Assembly (NCBI RefSeq): GCF_943181405.1
Contig: NZ_CALPBY010000001.1
Coordinates: 620,001-684,000, forward strand
Length of the DNA: 64,000 nucleotides
Source of the DNA: Cellulosimicrobium sp. Marseille-Q4280
Lineage (GTDB): Bacteria > Actinomycetota > Actinomycetes > Actinomycetales > Cellulomonadaceae
Reading direction: 5' to 3'
Both the position numbers and the translations under genes were made by a program. Within the stretch, counting starts at the first letter, position 1, and the number at the start of each line of letters is the position of its first letter. The notes beneath the pieces were generated by a model that made no database searches, had not been told where the DNA came from, and was given only the letters and a program-made list of their open reading frames with translations. Positions 51,203 through 62,661 of the stretch are shown here, in pieces.

Positions 51203-52150
51203 GTGAAGCACCGCACCCTGCGCGGCGTCGCCGCGCTCACCCTCGGCGCCTCCCTCCTCCTCGCCGGCTGCGGTTCGGGCGACGGCGGGTCGGACGCCGA
51301 GACGTCGCCGAGCGCCTCGGCGAGCGACGCCCCCTCGGCGTCGCCCCAGGACCTCGCCGCGCTCGAGGCCATCACCGTCACGGGCGACCCTGGTGCCGAG
51401 CCGACGCTCGAGTTCGAGGCGCCTCTCGAGGTCTCCGCCGCGGTCACGAGCCTGCACGACGAGGGCACGGGCGCGGAGCTCGAGGAGGGCATGCAGGTGA
51501 CGATGCAGTACGTCGCCTACAACGGGGCGGACGCGACGCGCGCCGGCTCCACGTGGGAGGACGACGCGCCGCAGTCCTTCACGCTCGGCGACCCGCAGTT
51601 CGACCTCCTCACGGAGCCGCTCCTCGGCCAGAAGGTCGGCGCGCGCCTCCTCTTCGCCGGGCCGGACCAGTCAGGCGGCACCGTCGTCAACCTCATCGAG
51701 GTCGTCGACGCGAAGGAGATCCCCTCGCGCGCCGAGGGCGAGGCGGTGACGCCGGCCGAGGGCCTGCCCACCGTGACGCTCGACGACACCGGCAAGCCGA
51801 CGATCGAGATCCCCGAGGGCTACGAGGCCCCGACCGAGCTCGTCGCGCAGACGCTCATCAAGGGCGACGGCCCCGTCGTCACCGAGGACCAGACGGTCAC
51901 CGCGCACTACACGGGCATGCTGCTCGACGGCACGGTCTTCGACTCGTCCTGGGACCGTGGCACGCCCACGAGCTTCTCCCTGCAGGGCGTCATCCCCGGC
52001 TGGACGCAGGGTCTCGCGGGCCAGACGGTCGGCAGCCAGGTGCTGCTCGTCATCCCGTCCGAGCTGGGCTACGGCGAGCAGGGCAGCGGCGACACCATCC
52101 CGCCGGACTCGCCGCTGGTGTTCGTCGTCGACATCCTCGCGGCGGAGTGA
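51203..52150 (+). CDS. FKBP-type peptidyl-prolyl isomerase lipoprotein
   Basis: 315 aa exported protein. Lipobox LLLAGC with Cys 23, then a Ser/Asp-rich tether. The C-terminal FKBP domain is complete (VTAHYTGMLLDGTVFDSSWD, VIPGWTQGLAGQTVGSQVLL, IPSELGYGEQGSGDTIPPDS, LVFVVDIL). The preceding half has a diverged FKBP-like pattern (VTMQYVAYNGADATRAGSTW, EPLLGQKVGARLLF), suggesting a tandem with one inactive domain. It assists folding of secreted proteins at the membrane outer face. GTG 51203. Confidence 0.9.
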   Translation: MKHRTLRGVAALTLGASLLLAGCGSGDGGSDAETSPSASASDAPSASPQDLAALEAITVTGDPGAEPTLEFEAPLEVSAAVTSLHDEGTGAELEEGMQVTMQYVAYNGADATRAGSTWEDDAPQSFTLGDPQFDLLTEPLLGQKVGARLLFAGPDQSGGTVVNLIEVVDAKEIPSRAEGEAVTPAEGLPTVTLDDTGKPTIEIPEGYEAPTELVAQTLIKGDGPVVTEDQTVTAHYTGMLLDGTVFDSSWDRGTPTSFSLQGVIPGWTQGLAGQTVGSQVLLVIPSELGYGEQGSGDTIPPDSPLVFVVDILAAE

Positions 52151-52187
52151 CGGCCGCAGAGCGACCGTCGCACACGAGCTGACGCAC

Positions 52188-52219
52188 AGGGCCGCCTCCC
52201 GATCACGGGAGGCGGCCCT
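52188..52219 (+). terminator. intrinsic terminator-like hairpin after FKBP gene
   Basis: AGGGCCGCCTCCCG (52188-52201) and CGGGAGGCGGCCCT (52206-52219) form a perfect 14-bp stem with an ATCA loop, 37 bp after the stop. Confidence 0.75.
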
Positions 52220-52345
52220 CGTCGTCCGTGGCCCCGGGGAGACCGGCGCGTCGAGACGGCGACCGGTCGCGCGGAGACGGGGCCGCCCCCTGTGGCCGAC
52301 GTCCCGAGCGACGTCGGGATCCAGCGGTCGCCGTAGGCTCGACGC

Positions 52346-52927
52346 ATGACCGAACCTTCGACACCCCTCGCTCCTGCTGAGCATCCTGCGCCCGCTGCGC
52401 CCGCCGACGTCTCGACGCAACCGGTGGCCGGCGTGCCGCCCGAGCGGGAGGTCCTCACGTGGGAGACGTTCGGCGTGGCCGCGCGGGAGCTCGCGGAGCA
52501 GGTCGTGGCGAGCGGGTTCCGGCCCGACGTCGTCGTCGCGGTCGCACGAGGCGGCCTGCTGCCCGGCGGCGCGGTCGCCTACGCGCTCGGCACGAAGGGC
52601 GTGGGCACGCTCAACGTCGAGTTCTACACGGACATCGGCCAGACCCTCGCCGACCCGCGCGTGCTGCCGCCGCTCATGGACACGTCCGACCTGCCGGGCG
52701 CGCACGTCCTCGTGGTCGACGACGTCGCCGACTCGGGCCGCACTCTCGCCCTGGTCATGGAGATGCTCTCGCACCACGGCGCGGAGGCCCGGTCCGCGGT
52801 GCTCTACACGAAGCCGCGCACGATCATCCAGCCGGACTTCTCGTGGAAGGACACCGACCTCTGGATCACGTTCCCGTGGTCGGCGGACCCGCCCGTCGAG
52901 GGAGCACAGCCCCGCCCCGCGGACTGA
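52346..52927 (+). CDS. phosphoribosyltransferase
   Basis: 193 aa type I PRTase. The PRPP-binding loop VLVVDDVADSGRTLALV is canonical, and PDVVVAVARGGLLPGGAVAY matches the hypoxanthine/xanthine-guanine salvage group. The first 35 residues are a Pro/Ala-rich extension. Base specificity cannot be fixed. It lies about 140 bp from the convergent nrd operon, with a large hairpin between. Confidence 0.82.
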   Translation: MTEPSTPLAPAEHPAPAAPADVSTQPVAGVPPEREVLTWETFGVAARELAEQVVASGFRPDVVVAVARGGLLPGGAVAYALGTKGVGTLNVEFYTDIGQTLADPRVLPPLMDTSDLPGAHVLVVDDVADSGRTLALVMEMLSHHGAEARSAVLYTKPRTIIQPDFSWKDTDLWITFPWSADPPVEGAQPRPAD

Positions 52928-52968
52928 GCCCGTCGACCGGTCGCGGCAGCCGACCGATCCCGTCGGCG

Positions 52969-53008
52969 ACCGATAGACACCGACGACGACCGACAGACAC
53001 CGACGACG
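52969..53008. repeat. two tandem 20-bp repeats
   Basis: ACCGATAGACACCGACGACG (52969-52988) is followed by ACCGACAGACACCGACGACG (52989-53008). The second unit runs into the hairpin at 53001. Confidence 0.7.
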
Positions 53009-53048
53009 ACGGCCGCCGCCCCTCGCGGGGTGGCGGCCGTCGTCGTCG
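53001..53048. terminator. very long bidirectional hairpin
   Basis: A 22-bp stem (one G-U pair) with a TCGC loop; left arm 53001-53022 (CGACGACGACGG...), right arm 53027-53048. It lies between the convergent PRTase and nrdF genes. Confidence 0.8.
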
Positions 53049-53066
53049 CTACGGAGCGAGGACGGG

Positions 53067-54853
<1,787 letters not shown>

Positions 54854-54868
54854 CGCTACTTCCTCAGC

Positions 54869-57046
54869 TCACAGCATGCAGGAGACGCAGTTTTCCACCT
54901 CGGTCCCCTCCAGGGCCATCTGGCGGAGACGGATGTAGTAGAGCGTCTTGATGCCCTTGCGCCACGCGTAGATCTGCGCGCGGTTGACGTCGCGGGTCGT
55001 CACGGTGTCCTTGAAGAACAGCGTCAGGCTCAGGCCCTGGTCGACGTGCTGCGTCGCCGCGGCGTAGGTGTCGATGATCTTCTCGTACCCGATCTCGTAC
55101 GCGTCCTCGTAGTACTCGAGGTTGTCGTTCGTCAGGTACGGCGCCGGGTAGTAGACGCGGCCGATCTTGCCTTCCTTGCGGATCTCGATCTTCGACGGCA
55201 CCGGGTGGATCGACGACGTCGAGTTGTTGATGTACGAGATCGAGCCGGTCGGCGGGACGGCCTGGAGGTTCTGGTTGTAGATCCCGTGCTCCATGACGGA
55301 GGCCTTGAGAGCCTTCCAGTCGTCCTGCGTCGGGATGTGCACGCCGGCGTCGGCGAACAGCGCACGGACGCGCTCGGTCTCCGGCTCCCACACCCCGTCG
55401 GTGTACTTGTCGAAGTACTCGCCGGTCGCGTACTTCGAGTCCTCGAAGCCGGCGAACGCGCGCCCGCGCTCGATCGCGAGCCGGTTGGAGGCCGCGATCG
55501 CGTGGTAGGCGACCGTGTAGAAGTAGATGTTCGTGAAGTCCACGCCCTCGGTGGAGCCGTAGTGGATCCGCTCGCGCGCGAGGTAGCCGTGGAGGTTCAT
55601 CTGCCCGAGGCCGATGGCGTGACCCCCCTCGTTGGCGCGCTTGATCGAGGGGACCGACTCGATGCTCGTCTGGTCCGAGACGGCGGTGAGCGCACGGATC
55701 GCGGTGTCGATCGACTTCGCGAAGTCGGGCGAGTCCATCGTCTTCGCGATGTTCAGCGAGCCGAGGTTGCAGGAGATGTCGCGGCCGACGTGCTCGTACG
55801 AGAGGTCCTCGTTGAACGTCGACGGCGTCGACACCTGGAGGATCTCGGAGCACAGGTTCGAGTGGGTGATGCGGCCCTTGATCGGGTTCGCCCTGTTCAC
55901 CGTGTCCTCGAACATGATGTACGGGTACCCGGACTCGAACTGGAGCTCCGCGATGGTCTGGAAGAAGTCGCGGGCCTTGATCTTCGTCTTGCGGATGCGC
56001 GAGTCGTCGACCATCTCGTCGTACTTCTCCGTGACGGAGATGTCGGCGAACGGCACGCCGTACACGCGCTCGACGTCGTACGGCGAGAAGAGGTACATGT
56101 CCTCGTTCTTCTTCGCGAGCTCGAACGTGATGTCCGGGATCACGACGCCGAGCGACAGCGTCTTGATGCGGATCTTCTCGTCGGCGTTCTCGCGCTTGGT
56201 GTCGAGGAACCGCAGGATGTCCGGGTGGTGCGCGTGGAGGTACACCGCACCCGCGCCCTGGCGCGCGCCGAGCTGGTTGGCGTAGGAGAACGAGTCCTCG
56301 AGCAGCTTCATCACGGGGATGACGCCGGACGACTGGTTCTCGATGTGCTTGATCGGTGCGCCGTGCTCGCGGATGTTGCTGAGCAGCAGGGCGACGCCGC
56401 CGCCGCGCTTGGAGAGCTGCAGCGCGGAGTTGATGCCGCGCGCGATGGACTCCATGTTGTCCTCGATGCGCAGCAGGAAGCAGGACACGGGCTCGCCGCG
56501 CTGCGCCTTGCCGACGTTGAGGAACGTCGGGGTCGCGGGCTGGAAGCGGCCCGAGATGACCTCCTCGACGATGTCGAGGGCCTGCTGCTCGTTGCCGTCG
56601 GCGAGACCGAGCGCGACCATGCACACGCGGTCCTCGAAGCGCTCGAGGTAGCGCTTGCCGTCGAACGTCTTGAGCGTGTACGACGTGTAGTACTTGAACG
56701 CCCCGAGGAACGTCTCGAACCGGAACTTCTTGGAGTACGCGAACTCGAACAGCGACTTCACGAACGCGCGGTCGTACTTCGCGAGGACGGCCGGGTCGTA
56801 GTACTTGTTCTCGACCAGGTAGTCGAGCTTCTCCTGCAGGTCGTGGAAGAAGACCGTGTTCTGGTTGACGTGCTGCAGGAAGTAGGCGCGAGCGGCCTCG
56901 CGGTCCTTGTCGAACTGGATCTCGCCGTCCGGGCCGTAGAGGTTGAGCATCGCGTTGAGCGCGTGGTAGTCGAGCTGCGCGCTCGACAGCGACACCTTCT
57001 GCGCCGCCAGCGCGACGTCGCCCGTCCCTGCGCTCTCGGAGATCAC
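54869..57046 (-). CDS. nrdE: class Ib ribonucleotide reductase alpha subunit
   Basis: 725 aa catalytic subunit. Near the N-terminus [20 protein letters not shown], then [20 protein letters not shown] and [15 protein letters not shown] (active-site Cys), [28 protein letters not shown] with [12 protein letters not shown], and the C-terminal redox pair ENCVSCML reduced by NrdH. GTG 57046 overlaps the nrdI stop by 4 nt and is preferred over TTG 57073. No insertion interrupts the gene. Confidence 0.96.
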   Translation of the reverse strand: MISESAGTGDVALAAQKVSLSSAQLDYHALNAMLNLYGPDGEIQFDKDREAARAYFLQHVNQNTVFFHDLQEKLDYLVENKYYDPAVLAKYDRAFVKSLFEFAYSKKFRFETFLGAFKYYTSYTLKTFDGKRYLERFEDRVCMVALGLADGNEQQALDIVEEVISGRFQPATPTFLNVGKAQRGEPVSCFLLRIEDNMESIARGINSALQLSKRGGGVALLLSNIREHGAPIKHIENQSSGVIPVMKLLEDSFSYANQLGARQGAGAVYLHAHHPDILRFLDTKRENADEKIRIKTLSLGVVIPDITFELAKKNEDMYLFSPYDVERVYGVPFADISVTEKYDEMVDDSRIRKTKIKARDFFQTIAELQFESGYPYIMFEDTVNRANPIKGRITHSNLCSEILQVSTPSTFNEDLSYEHVGRDISCNLGSLNIAKTMDSPDFAKSIDTAIRALTAVSDQTSIESVPSIKRANEGGHAIGLGQMNLHGYLARERIHYGSTEGVDFTNIYFYTVAYHAIAASNRLAIERGRAFAGFEDSKYATGEYFDKYTDGVWEPETERVRALFADAGVHIPTQDDWKALKASVMEHGIYNQNLQAVPPTGSISYINNSTSSIHPVPSKIEIRKEGKIGRVYYPAPYLTNDNLEYYEDAYEIGYEKIIDTYAAATQHVDQGLSLTLFFKDTVTTRDVNRAQIYAWRKGIKTLYYIRLRQMALEGTEVENCVSCML

Positions 57047-57474
57047 GCCGGAATCTGTGACTGTCGTTGCCAAAATCGTCCCAATCCGTCGCGGACGCGC
57101 GCGGCGTCCTCGGCTGTTCCCAGGAGTTCGAAGGCGTACAGGTAGGGCACCTGGCACTTCGCGGAGATGATGTCGCCGGCGATGCAGTACGCCTCGCCGA
57201 AGTTGGTGTTGCCCGCGGCGATGACGCCGCGGATCAACGACCGGTTGTGGACGTCGTTCAAGAACTTCACGACCTGACGCGGGACGGCCCCACCCTCGTT
57301 GCCGCCCCCGTAGGTCGGGACCACGAGCACGTACGGCTCGTCGACCCGGAGGAACCCCTCGGTGGGTCGCGTCGGGATGCGTCGCACGTCGATGCCCAGG
57401 CCCGGCAGGTCGAGCCGCTGGACGAACCGGTGCGTGTTCTCGCTGACGCTGGAGAAGTAGACGAGCGACCCCAC
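57043..57474 (-). CDS. nrdI: flavodoxin-like RNR maturation protein
   Basis: 143 aa. [20 protein letters not shown] and [20 protein letters not shown] bind [23 protein letters not shown] is the other NrdI hallmark. It supplies the oxidant that assembles the Mn2-tyrosyl radical in NrdF. GTG 57474 with GGAGG about 9 nt upstream. Coupled to nrdE. Confidence 0.95.
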   Translation of the reverse strand: MGSLVYFSSVSENTHRFVQRLDLPGLGIDVRRIPTRPTEGFLRVDEPYVLVVPTYGGGNEGGAVPRQVVKFLNDVHNRSLIRGVIAAGNTNFGEAYCIAGDIISAKCQVPYLYAFELLGTAEDAARVRDGLGRFWQRQSQIPA

Positions 57475-57588
57475 GGGGACCGCACCTCCGTCCTGCTGTG
57501 CTCGCGACCTGCTGTCGTGCTGCCAGGCGGCTCTCGCCGCCTCGGCGGTGCGGGCGGCGCCGTCTCCGGCCCGCCCGGCCGATCGTCG

Positions 57589-57834
57589 TCAGGCGACGAC
57601 CGGGGAGACCTTCTGCGCGAGGGCGTTGATCTGGTCGGGGCGGAAGCCCGACCAGTGCTCGTCGCCGGCCACGACCACGGGCGCCTGCAGGTAGCCGAGC
57701 CCGCGCACCAGCTCGAGCGCCTCGGCGTCCTGGCTGATGTCCACGACGGTGTACTCGACGCCCTTCTTGTCGAGAGCGCGGTACGTCGCGTCGCACTGAA
57801 CGCAAGCCGGCTTGCTGTAGACCGTGACGCTCAT
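57589..57834 (-). CDS. nrdH: NrdH glutaredoxin-like redoxin
   Basis: 81 aa. Active site CVQC (11-14), and the NrdH-specific end [14 protein letters not shown], which docks thioredoxin reductase. It reduces the NrdE C-terminal cysteines. First gene of the nrd operon, 114 bp before nrdI. Confidence 0.96.
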   Translation of the reverse strand: MSVTVYSKPACVQCDATYRALDKKGVEYTVVDISQDAEALELVRGLGYLQAPVVVAGDEHWSGFRPDQINALAQKVSPVVA

Positions 57835-57964
57835 GGTGGTGACTCCTCGCTTCTCGTCCTGGGCCCGGTCCTCGGGGAGGGAGAAGAGTCTCTGACCTCG
57901 AAGGACACCGCTGGAACTACGTCTGTGTGATTCCCCGGAGAGCCTGCGCCCCCTGGGTGTGCAA

Positions 57965-58012
57965 CCACTATACCTAGGGGTTCGGACACTGCCACCCCAC
58001 TACATGTCGTGT
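57965..58012 (-). promoter_or_regulatory. tandem NrdR boxes and nrdH promoter
   Basis: CCACTATACCTAGGGG (57965-57980) and CCACTACATGTCGTGT (57997-58012) match about 11 and 12 of 16 positions of the NrdR box consensus as I remember it (ACACTATATATAGTGT). Their 32-bp offset, three helical turns, is the expected spacing. On the minus strand TATAGT (57967-57972) is a consensus -10 inside the first box, about 130 bp from nrdH. Confidence 0.75.
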
Positions 58013-58404
58013 CTGAACTTCACCCCGCGGAGTGTGGTAGCAGCCATGGATCCATGGTCCCAGGCCCCTCTGACACGCCCTTCCACACCCCGTCGTCCAC
58101 CGCTCCGCGGGGTCGAGAACCGCGTCGTGACGCGGCCCGCGCGCCGTCGTCCACAGGGTGGGGACGACGTCGGTCCACACCCTGTGCAGGCCCGCGGACG
58201 CCCCCGCAGACCGACACGCGGCCACTTCGGACGGCCCACCAGAACGCCCCAATCCGGACACCCGAACCGCAGAACTCGTCGGCGTGTCGCGATCCGTCGG
58301 CGTGTCGCGCCGTCGAGCGACCAGCCGACCGATCTGCGACATACGTCACCCCGAACCGCCCCTCCTGCGGCAGATGAGAACGACCCGCGGGACCACGCGA
58401 CCAC
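58013..58404. other. non-coding region
   Basis: About 390 bp with no credible gene. It includes the palindrome CCATGGATCCATGG (58044-58057) and a 15-bp direct repeat CGTCGGCGTGTCGCG (58277-58291, 58295-58309). Nothing else is recognisable. Confidence 0.4.
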
Positions 58405-58620
58405 GGGCCTACCCCGCCCTACCAGGTACTACCTCCCGCTACCGAGGTACGACCTCGCGCGGCCGGGGTACGACCTCGCGCGGCCGGGGTACGACCTCGC
58501 GGCGACGGTGAGCCGACGGACGAGCGGGCGGGCCGGAGCGGGCGGGGTCGCGGGTCGTGGAGGGTCTGGCGGGAGGCCGCGAGGAACGAGCGGCCGGATG
58601 GTAGACCCGCGACCCCGCCC
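58405..58620 (-). repeat. composite dispersed repeat, copy B (inverted relative to copy A)
   Basis: Core 58543-58620 is the reverse complement of the core at 43074-43149, with only scattered substitutions and four or so 1-2-nt gaps over about 75 bp. Some 33 bp away lies the 21-bp array: units at about 58405-58425 (degraded), 58426-58446, 58447-58467, 58468-58488 (the last two identical, GTACGACCTCGCGCGGCCGG) and a partial unit to 58509. It lies between the GH1 3' end and the nrd promoter. Confidence 0.75.
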
Positions 58621-58638
58621 GCGGAGGCCCGCCCGCGG

Positions 58639-58694
58639 ACCCACACCCGCAGAGCCCCGTCCGCGGCCCTACACCCGCAGAGCCCCGTCCGCGG
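58639..58694. repeat. two tandem 28-bp repeats
   Basis: Units 58639-58666 and 58667-58694 are identical at 26 of 28 positions (shared core ACACCCGCAGAGCCCCGTCC). They adjoin composite repeat copy B. Confidence 0.8.
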
Positions 58695-58708
58695 ACCCAC
58701 GCACGCGA

Positions 58709-58744
58709 AGGGCCCGCCCCCGGTGCACACCGGAGACGGGCCCT
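58709..58744 (-). terminator. hairpin terminator of GH1 gene
   Basis: Two 17-nt arms (58709-58725, 58728-58744; outer AGGGCCCG/CGGGCCCT) pair with a 3-nt internal mismatch, 10 bp past the GH1 stop. Confidence 0.65.
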
Positions 58745-58754
58745 GCGACACGGG

Positions 58755-60251
58755 TCAGGCGGTCTCGTCGACGCCCGGAAGCACGTTCGACGTCGCGAGC
58801 CGGCGGTACCAGTGCGCCGAGTCCTTCCACGTGCGCTCGAGCGTCTCGTAGTCGACGCGGATGATGCCGAAGCGGCGGTCGTACCCGTAGCCCCACTCGA
58901 AGTTGTCGAGCAGCGACCACGCGAAGTAGCCGCGCACGTCCGCGCCGGCGTCGACGGCGGCACCGACGGCGTCGACGTGGTCGTGCAGGTAGGCGACGCG
59001 GCGGTCGTCGTGCACGCGCTGGGTGCCGTCGGCCGCGGTCGTCACCTCGTCGTCGAACGCGGCGCCGTTCTCGGTGACCATGAGCGGCTGGTCGGGGTAG
59101 GTCGTCGCGACGGACACGAGGAGCTCGGTCATGCCGGCGGGCTCGATGTTCCAGCCCATCGCCGTGTAGGGGCCGGGCTGCTGGACGAACTCGACGTCGG
59201 TGACCCCGATCCACGGGCTGTGGGTCGATGCGCCGTGGCCGTCGTTCTCGGCCCGCTCGCCGGTGCCGTCGTAGTGGCGCACGCGCACGGTCGAGTAGTA
59301 GTTGACGCCCAGGATCGACACGGGCTGGCGCACGAGCTCGAGGTCGCCGTCGTGCACGAACGACCAGTCGCTCACGTGGGCGGTGTCGGTGAGCAGGTCG
59401 GCCGGGTAGGCGCCGTCGAGGATCGGTCCCAGGAACGCGCGGTTGGCGAGCGCGTCGATCTTCCGGACGGCGTCGAGGTCGTTCGCGTTCGCGGGGTCGT
59501 CCGGGCGGATCACGTGGAGGTTCAGCGTGACGGACGTCTTGACGTCCTCGCCGAGCTCGTCGCGGATCGCCGCGACGGCGAGGCCGTGGGCGAGGTTGAG
59601 GTGGTGCACGGCCGCGAGCGCCGCCGCGGGCTCGGTGCGACCGGGCGCGTGGACGCCGGAGCCGTAGCCGAGGTAGGCGGAGCACCAGGGCTCGTTGAGC
59701 GTGGTCCACGTGTCGATGCGGTCGCCGAGCTCGCGCGCCATGTGCCGGGCGTACTCCGCGAAGGCGTAGGCCGTGTCGCGGTTGGCCCAGCCGCCGGCGT
59801 CCTCGAGCTCCTGCGGGAGGTCCCAGTGGTAGAGCGTGACGACGGGCTTGACGCCCTTCTCGAGGAGCGCGTCGACGAGGCGCGAGTAGAACGCGACGCC
59901 CTCGGGGTTGAGCGGTCCGGTGCCGCCGGGCTGCACGCGCGACCAGGAGATGGAGAAGCGGTACGCGCCGAGGCCGAGGTCGGCGATGTGCTGCACGTCC
60001 TCCGCCCACCGGTGGTAGTGGTCGTCCGCGACGTCGCCGGTGTCGCCGTTGAGGATGCGTCCCGGCGTGTGGGAGTAGGTGTCCCAGATCGACGGCGTGC
60101 GTCCGCCCTCGGCGGCGGCGCCCTCGATCTGGTACGAGGCGGTGGCCGAGCCCCAGACGAAGTCCGGGGGGAAGGCGCGGCCCGACGGCGTGGGCTCGGG
60201 GCTGGTGCCGGGCGTGGCCCCGGCGGGACGGGTGGGGGTGTCGGTCGTCAC
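58755..60251 (-). CDS. GH1 beta-glucosidase
   Basis: 498 aa, probably cytoplasmic (no signal peptide). It starts with a polar 25-residue extension, then [33 protein letters not shown], acid/base Glu 187 in TTLNEPWC, and nucleophile Glu in [12 protein letters not shown] near residue 400, ending [21 protein letters not shown]. It hydrolyses beta-glucosides such as cellobiose or other beta-linked disaccharides. GTG 60251. A CebR-like operator and hairpin lie 56-93 bp upstream. Confidence 0.93.
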   Translation of the reverse strand: MTTDTPTRPAGATPGTSPEPTPSGRAFPPDFVWGSATASYQIEGAAAEGGRTPSIWDTYSHTPGRILNGDTGDVADDHYHRWAEDVQHIADLGLGAYRFSISWSRVQPGGTGPLNPEGVAFYSRLVDALLEKGVKPVVTLYHWDLPQELEDAGGWANRDTAYAFAEYARHMARELGDRIDTWTTLNEPWCSAYLGYGSGVHAPGRTEPAAALAAVHHLNLAHGLAVAAIRDELGEDVKTSVTLNLHVIRPDDPANANDLDAVRKIDALANRAFLGPILDGAYPADLLTDTAHVSDWSFVHDGDLELVRQPVSILGVNYYSTVRVRHYDGTGERAENDGHGASTHSPWIGVTDVEFVQQPGPYTAMGWNIEPAGMTELLVSVATTYPDQPLMVTENGAAFDDEVTTAADGTQRVHDDRRVAYLHDHVDAVGAAVDAGADVRGYFAWSLLDNFEWGYGYDRRFGIIRVDYETLERTWKDSAHWYRRLATSNVLPGVDETA

Positions 60252-60306
60252 GAGATCCTCGCTGATCGGGTGCCGGGGCCTGGGCGGCCCCGGTGCGGGG
60301 GGCGGT

Positions 60307-60344
60307 GGAAGACCGGCGTGGTAGCGCTTCCATGCCGGTCTTCC
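60307..60344 (-). promoter_or_regulatory. CebR-like LacI operator inside a hairpin
   Basis: TGGTAGCGCTTCCA (60319-60332) differs at two positions from the CebR operator TGGGAGCGCTCCCA. It is framed by GGAAGACCGGC (60307-60317) and GCCGGTCTTCC (60334-60344), perfect 11-bp arms. The site can both terminate GH31 transcripts and bind a LacI-family repressor ahead of GH1. Confidence 0.7.
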
Positions 60345-60357
60345 CAGGGTACCTCGG

Positions 60358-62661
60358 TCAGGGCAGCACGAGCGTCACCGACCCGGGGCCGGCGGCAGCC
60401 GCCGTCGCGCCGTCGGCCTCGACCGACCAGCTGCCGGGAGCGTCGTCGGACGCGACCGTGAGCACCTGGCCGTCGCGCCGGACGTGGAACGTGGCCGATG
60501 CGCCGCCCGGCCTCGGGACGACGACGTCGCCCTCGTAGCCGTCGGGCAGCGCGAACGCCCGGAGCGTGACGCCGTCGGCCCAGTCGTACTCGGGGGCGTC
60601 GTCGCGCGCACCGACGGGGAGCACCGACCCCGCCCGCACGAGCACCGGCAGGGAGTCGAAGCCGTGCGTCTCGGTGACCCAGCGCGGCCCCGTCACGGTC
60701 GCCGGGAGGGTCCCGGCGGGACCGTCCGGCGCGCCGTCGACGAGCCGCGTCCACGTTCCCTCCGGGACGTAGTACTCGACCTGGCCGTCGGCACGGAACA
60801 CCGGGGCGACGAGGAGCGCGTCCCCGAGCATGTACTGCGTGTCGACGAGCGCCGCGGTGCGGTCCGCGGGGTGCTCGAGCACCATCGGGCGCATGACGGG
60901 CACGCCGTCGGTGTGCGCCTCCTCGCCGAGCCGGGCGAGGTACGGCATGAGCGACATCTTGAGGCGCGTGAACCGTCGCGTGACGTCGACGGCCTCGTCG
61001 TCGAACGCCCACGGGACCCGGTAGGAGTCCGAGCCGTGGAGGCGCGAGTGCGACGAGAGCATGCCGAACGCGACCCAGCGCTTGAACACCGCCGGGTCGG
61101 GCGTGCCCTCGAAGCCGCCGATGTCGTGGCTCCAGTACCCGAACCCGGACAGCGCGAGCGACAGGCCGCCGCGCAGCGACTCCGCCATCGCGACGAACGT
61201 CGACTCGCAGTCACCGCCCCAGTGCACCGGGAACTGCTGCCCGCCGGCGGTGGCCGACCGGGCGAAGAGCACGGCCTCGCCGCTCCCCCGCTCCTGCTCG
61301 AGCACCTCGAACACGGCCTCGTTGTACAGGTGCGTGTAGTAGTTGTGCATGCGCTGCGGGTCCGACCCGTCGTGCCACACGACGTCGGTCGGGATGCGCT
61401 CCCCGAAGTCGGTCTTGAAGCAGTCCACGCCCTGCCGCAGCAGGCCGCGCAGCTTCTCCTGGTACCAGGCCCTGGCCTCGGGGTTGGTGAAGTCGACGAG
61501 CGCCATGCCGGCCTGCCACAGGTCCCACTGCCAGACGTCGCCCGCCGGCGTCGTCACGAGGTAGCCGCGCTCGCGCCCCTCGTCGAACAGGTGGGAGCGC
61601 TGCGCGATGTAGGGGTTGATCCACGCGCTGACGCGCAGGCCGCGCCCCCGCAGGCGCGCGAGCATCCCCTCGGGGTCCGGGAAGGTCCTCGGGTCCCAGA
61701 CGAAGTCGCACCAGTGGAACTGCCGCATCCAGAAGCAGTCGAAGTGGAAGACGCTCAGGGGGATCTCACGCTCGGCCATGCCCTCGACGAAGCTCGTGAC
61801 CGTGGCCTCGTCGTAGTCGGTCGTGAACGACGTCGAGAGCCACAGCCCGTACGACCATGCCGGGACGCGCGCGGGCCGGCCCGTGAGGGCCGTGTAGCGA
61901 CGCAGCACGTCCTTGGGCGTCGGCCCCTGGATGACGTAGTACTGCAGGGCCTGGCCCTCGACGGAGAACTGCGCGCGCGAGACGACCTCCGTCCCGAGCT
62001 CGAACGACACCCGCTCGGGGTGGGCCACGAGGACGCCGTAGCCCTTGTCGCTGAGGTAGAACGGCACGTTCTTGTACGCGAGGTCGCTCGCCGTCCCGCC
62101 GTCCTCGTTCCACACGTCGACGCTCTGCCCGTTCTTGACGAACGCCCCGAACCGCTCCCCGAGCCCGTAGAGGTGCTCCCCCACGCCGAGGGCGAGCTGC
62201 TCGTGCACGTGCGAGCGCCCGTCGGACGTCGTCGCGATCCCGATGCTGCGGTCTGTCGACGAGGTGAGCACCGTGCCCTCGGCCTCGAAGTCGACGTGCC
62301 ACGGGCCGTCGGTCCGCACGCGCGCGGTGAGCCCGCCCGAGGTGATCGTGGCCTCGGGCGCGCCGATGAGCTCGGGCAGCGCGACCTTGGCGCCGCCCGT
62401 CGAGCGGTCGAGACCGAAGTGCGGTCCGCGGTCGCGGCGCCCGCGGTGGTGCTCGATCCGGACGCCGATCACGCCCTCCGCGGGCGCGTCGAAGGTCACG
62501 GTGACGACCGGCTGGTTGAGGGTGTCGCCGCGCGTCGCGACGACCGCCGTGGGCGCGTGCACGACGAGGCGCTCGCCCTCGTCGACGACCTCGTCGATCG
62601 AGCGCGGGCGCAGCATGCTGACCCCGGGTCGCAGCTGCCAGTACCCGTCGGTGAACTTCAT
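60358..62661 (-). CDS. yicI: GH31 alpha-xylosidase (YicI-like)
   Basis: 767 aa. The start [16 protein letters not shown] and full-length layout match YicI-type alpha-xylosidases. Catalytic nucleophile Asp is in [11 protein letters not shown] (near 410), acid/base Asp in [27 protein letters not shown] and [13 protein letters not shown] are GH31 blocks. It removes alpha-xylose from isoprimeverose or xyloglucan oligosaccharides; alpha-glucosidase activity is the alternative. ATG 62661 overlaps the GH42 stop by 4 nt. Confidence 0.9.
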   Translation of the reverse strand: MKFTDGYWQLRPGVSMLRPRSIDEVVDEGERLVVHAPTAVVATRGDTLNQPVVTVTFDAPAEGVIGVRIEHHRGRRDRGPHFGLDRSTGGAKVALPELIGAPEATITSGGLTARVRTDGPWHVDFEAEGTVLTSSTDRSIGIATTSDGRSHVHEQLALGVGEHLYGLGERFGAFVKNGQSVDVWNEDGGTASDLAYKNVPFYLSDKGYGVLVAHPERVSFELGTEVVSRAQFSVEGQALQYYVIQGPTPKDVLRRYTALTGRPARVPAWSYGLWLSTSFTTDYDEATVTSFVEGMAEREIPLSVFHFDCFWMRQFHWCDFVWDPRTFPDPEGMLARLRGRGLRVSAWINPYIAQRSHLFDEGRERGYLVTTPAGDVWQWDLWQAGMALVDFTNPEARAWYQEKLRGLLRQGVDCFKTDFGERIPTDVVWHDGSDPQRMHNYYTHLYNEAVFEVLEQERGSGEAVLFARSATAGGQQFPVHWGGDCESTFVAMAESLRGGLSLALSGFGYWSHDIGGFEGTPDPAVFKRWVAFGMLSSHSRLHGSDSYRVPWAFDDEAVDVTRRFTRLKMSLMPYLARLGEEAHTDGVPVMRPMVLEHPADRTAALVDTQYMLGDALLVAPVFRADGQVEYYVPEGTWTRLVDGAPDGPAGTLPATVTGPRWVTETHGFDSLPVLVRAGSVLPVGARDDAPEYDWADGVTLRAFALPDGYEGDVVVPRPGGASATFHVRRDGQVLTVASDDAPGSWSVEADGATAAAAGPGSVTLVLP

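Noticed and set aside
54869-57046. Intein or group I intron in nrdE
   Set aside because: The alpha subunit is continuous, with all motifs at normal spacing; only the intergenic endonuclease is present.
58044-58057. CCATGGATCCATGG palindrome as an operator
   Set aside because: Perfect, but it stacks common 6-bp sites, has no partner and lies away from any mapped promoter element; kept only as a note.
58405-58509. Coding repeat protein (frames reading YDLARPG-like heptads)
   Set aside because: The heptad appearance follows from a 21-bp period in any frame; there is no start signal or conserved flanking protein.
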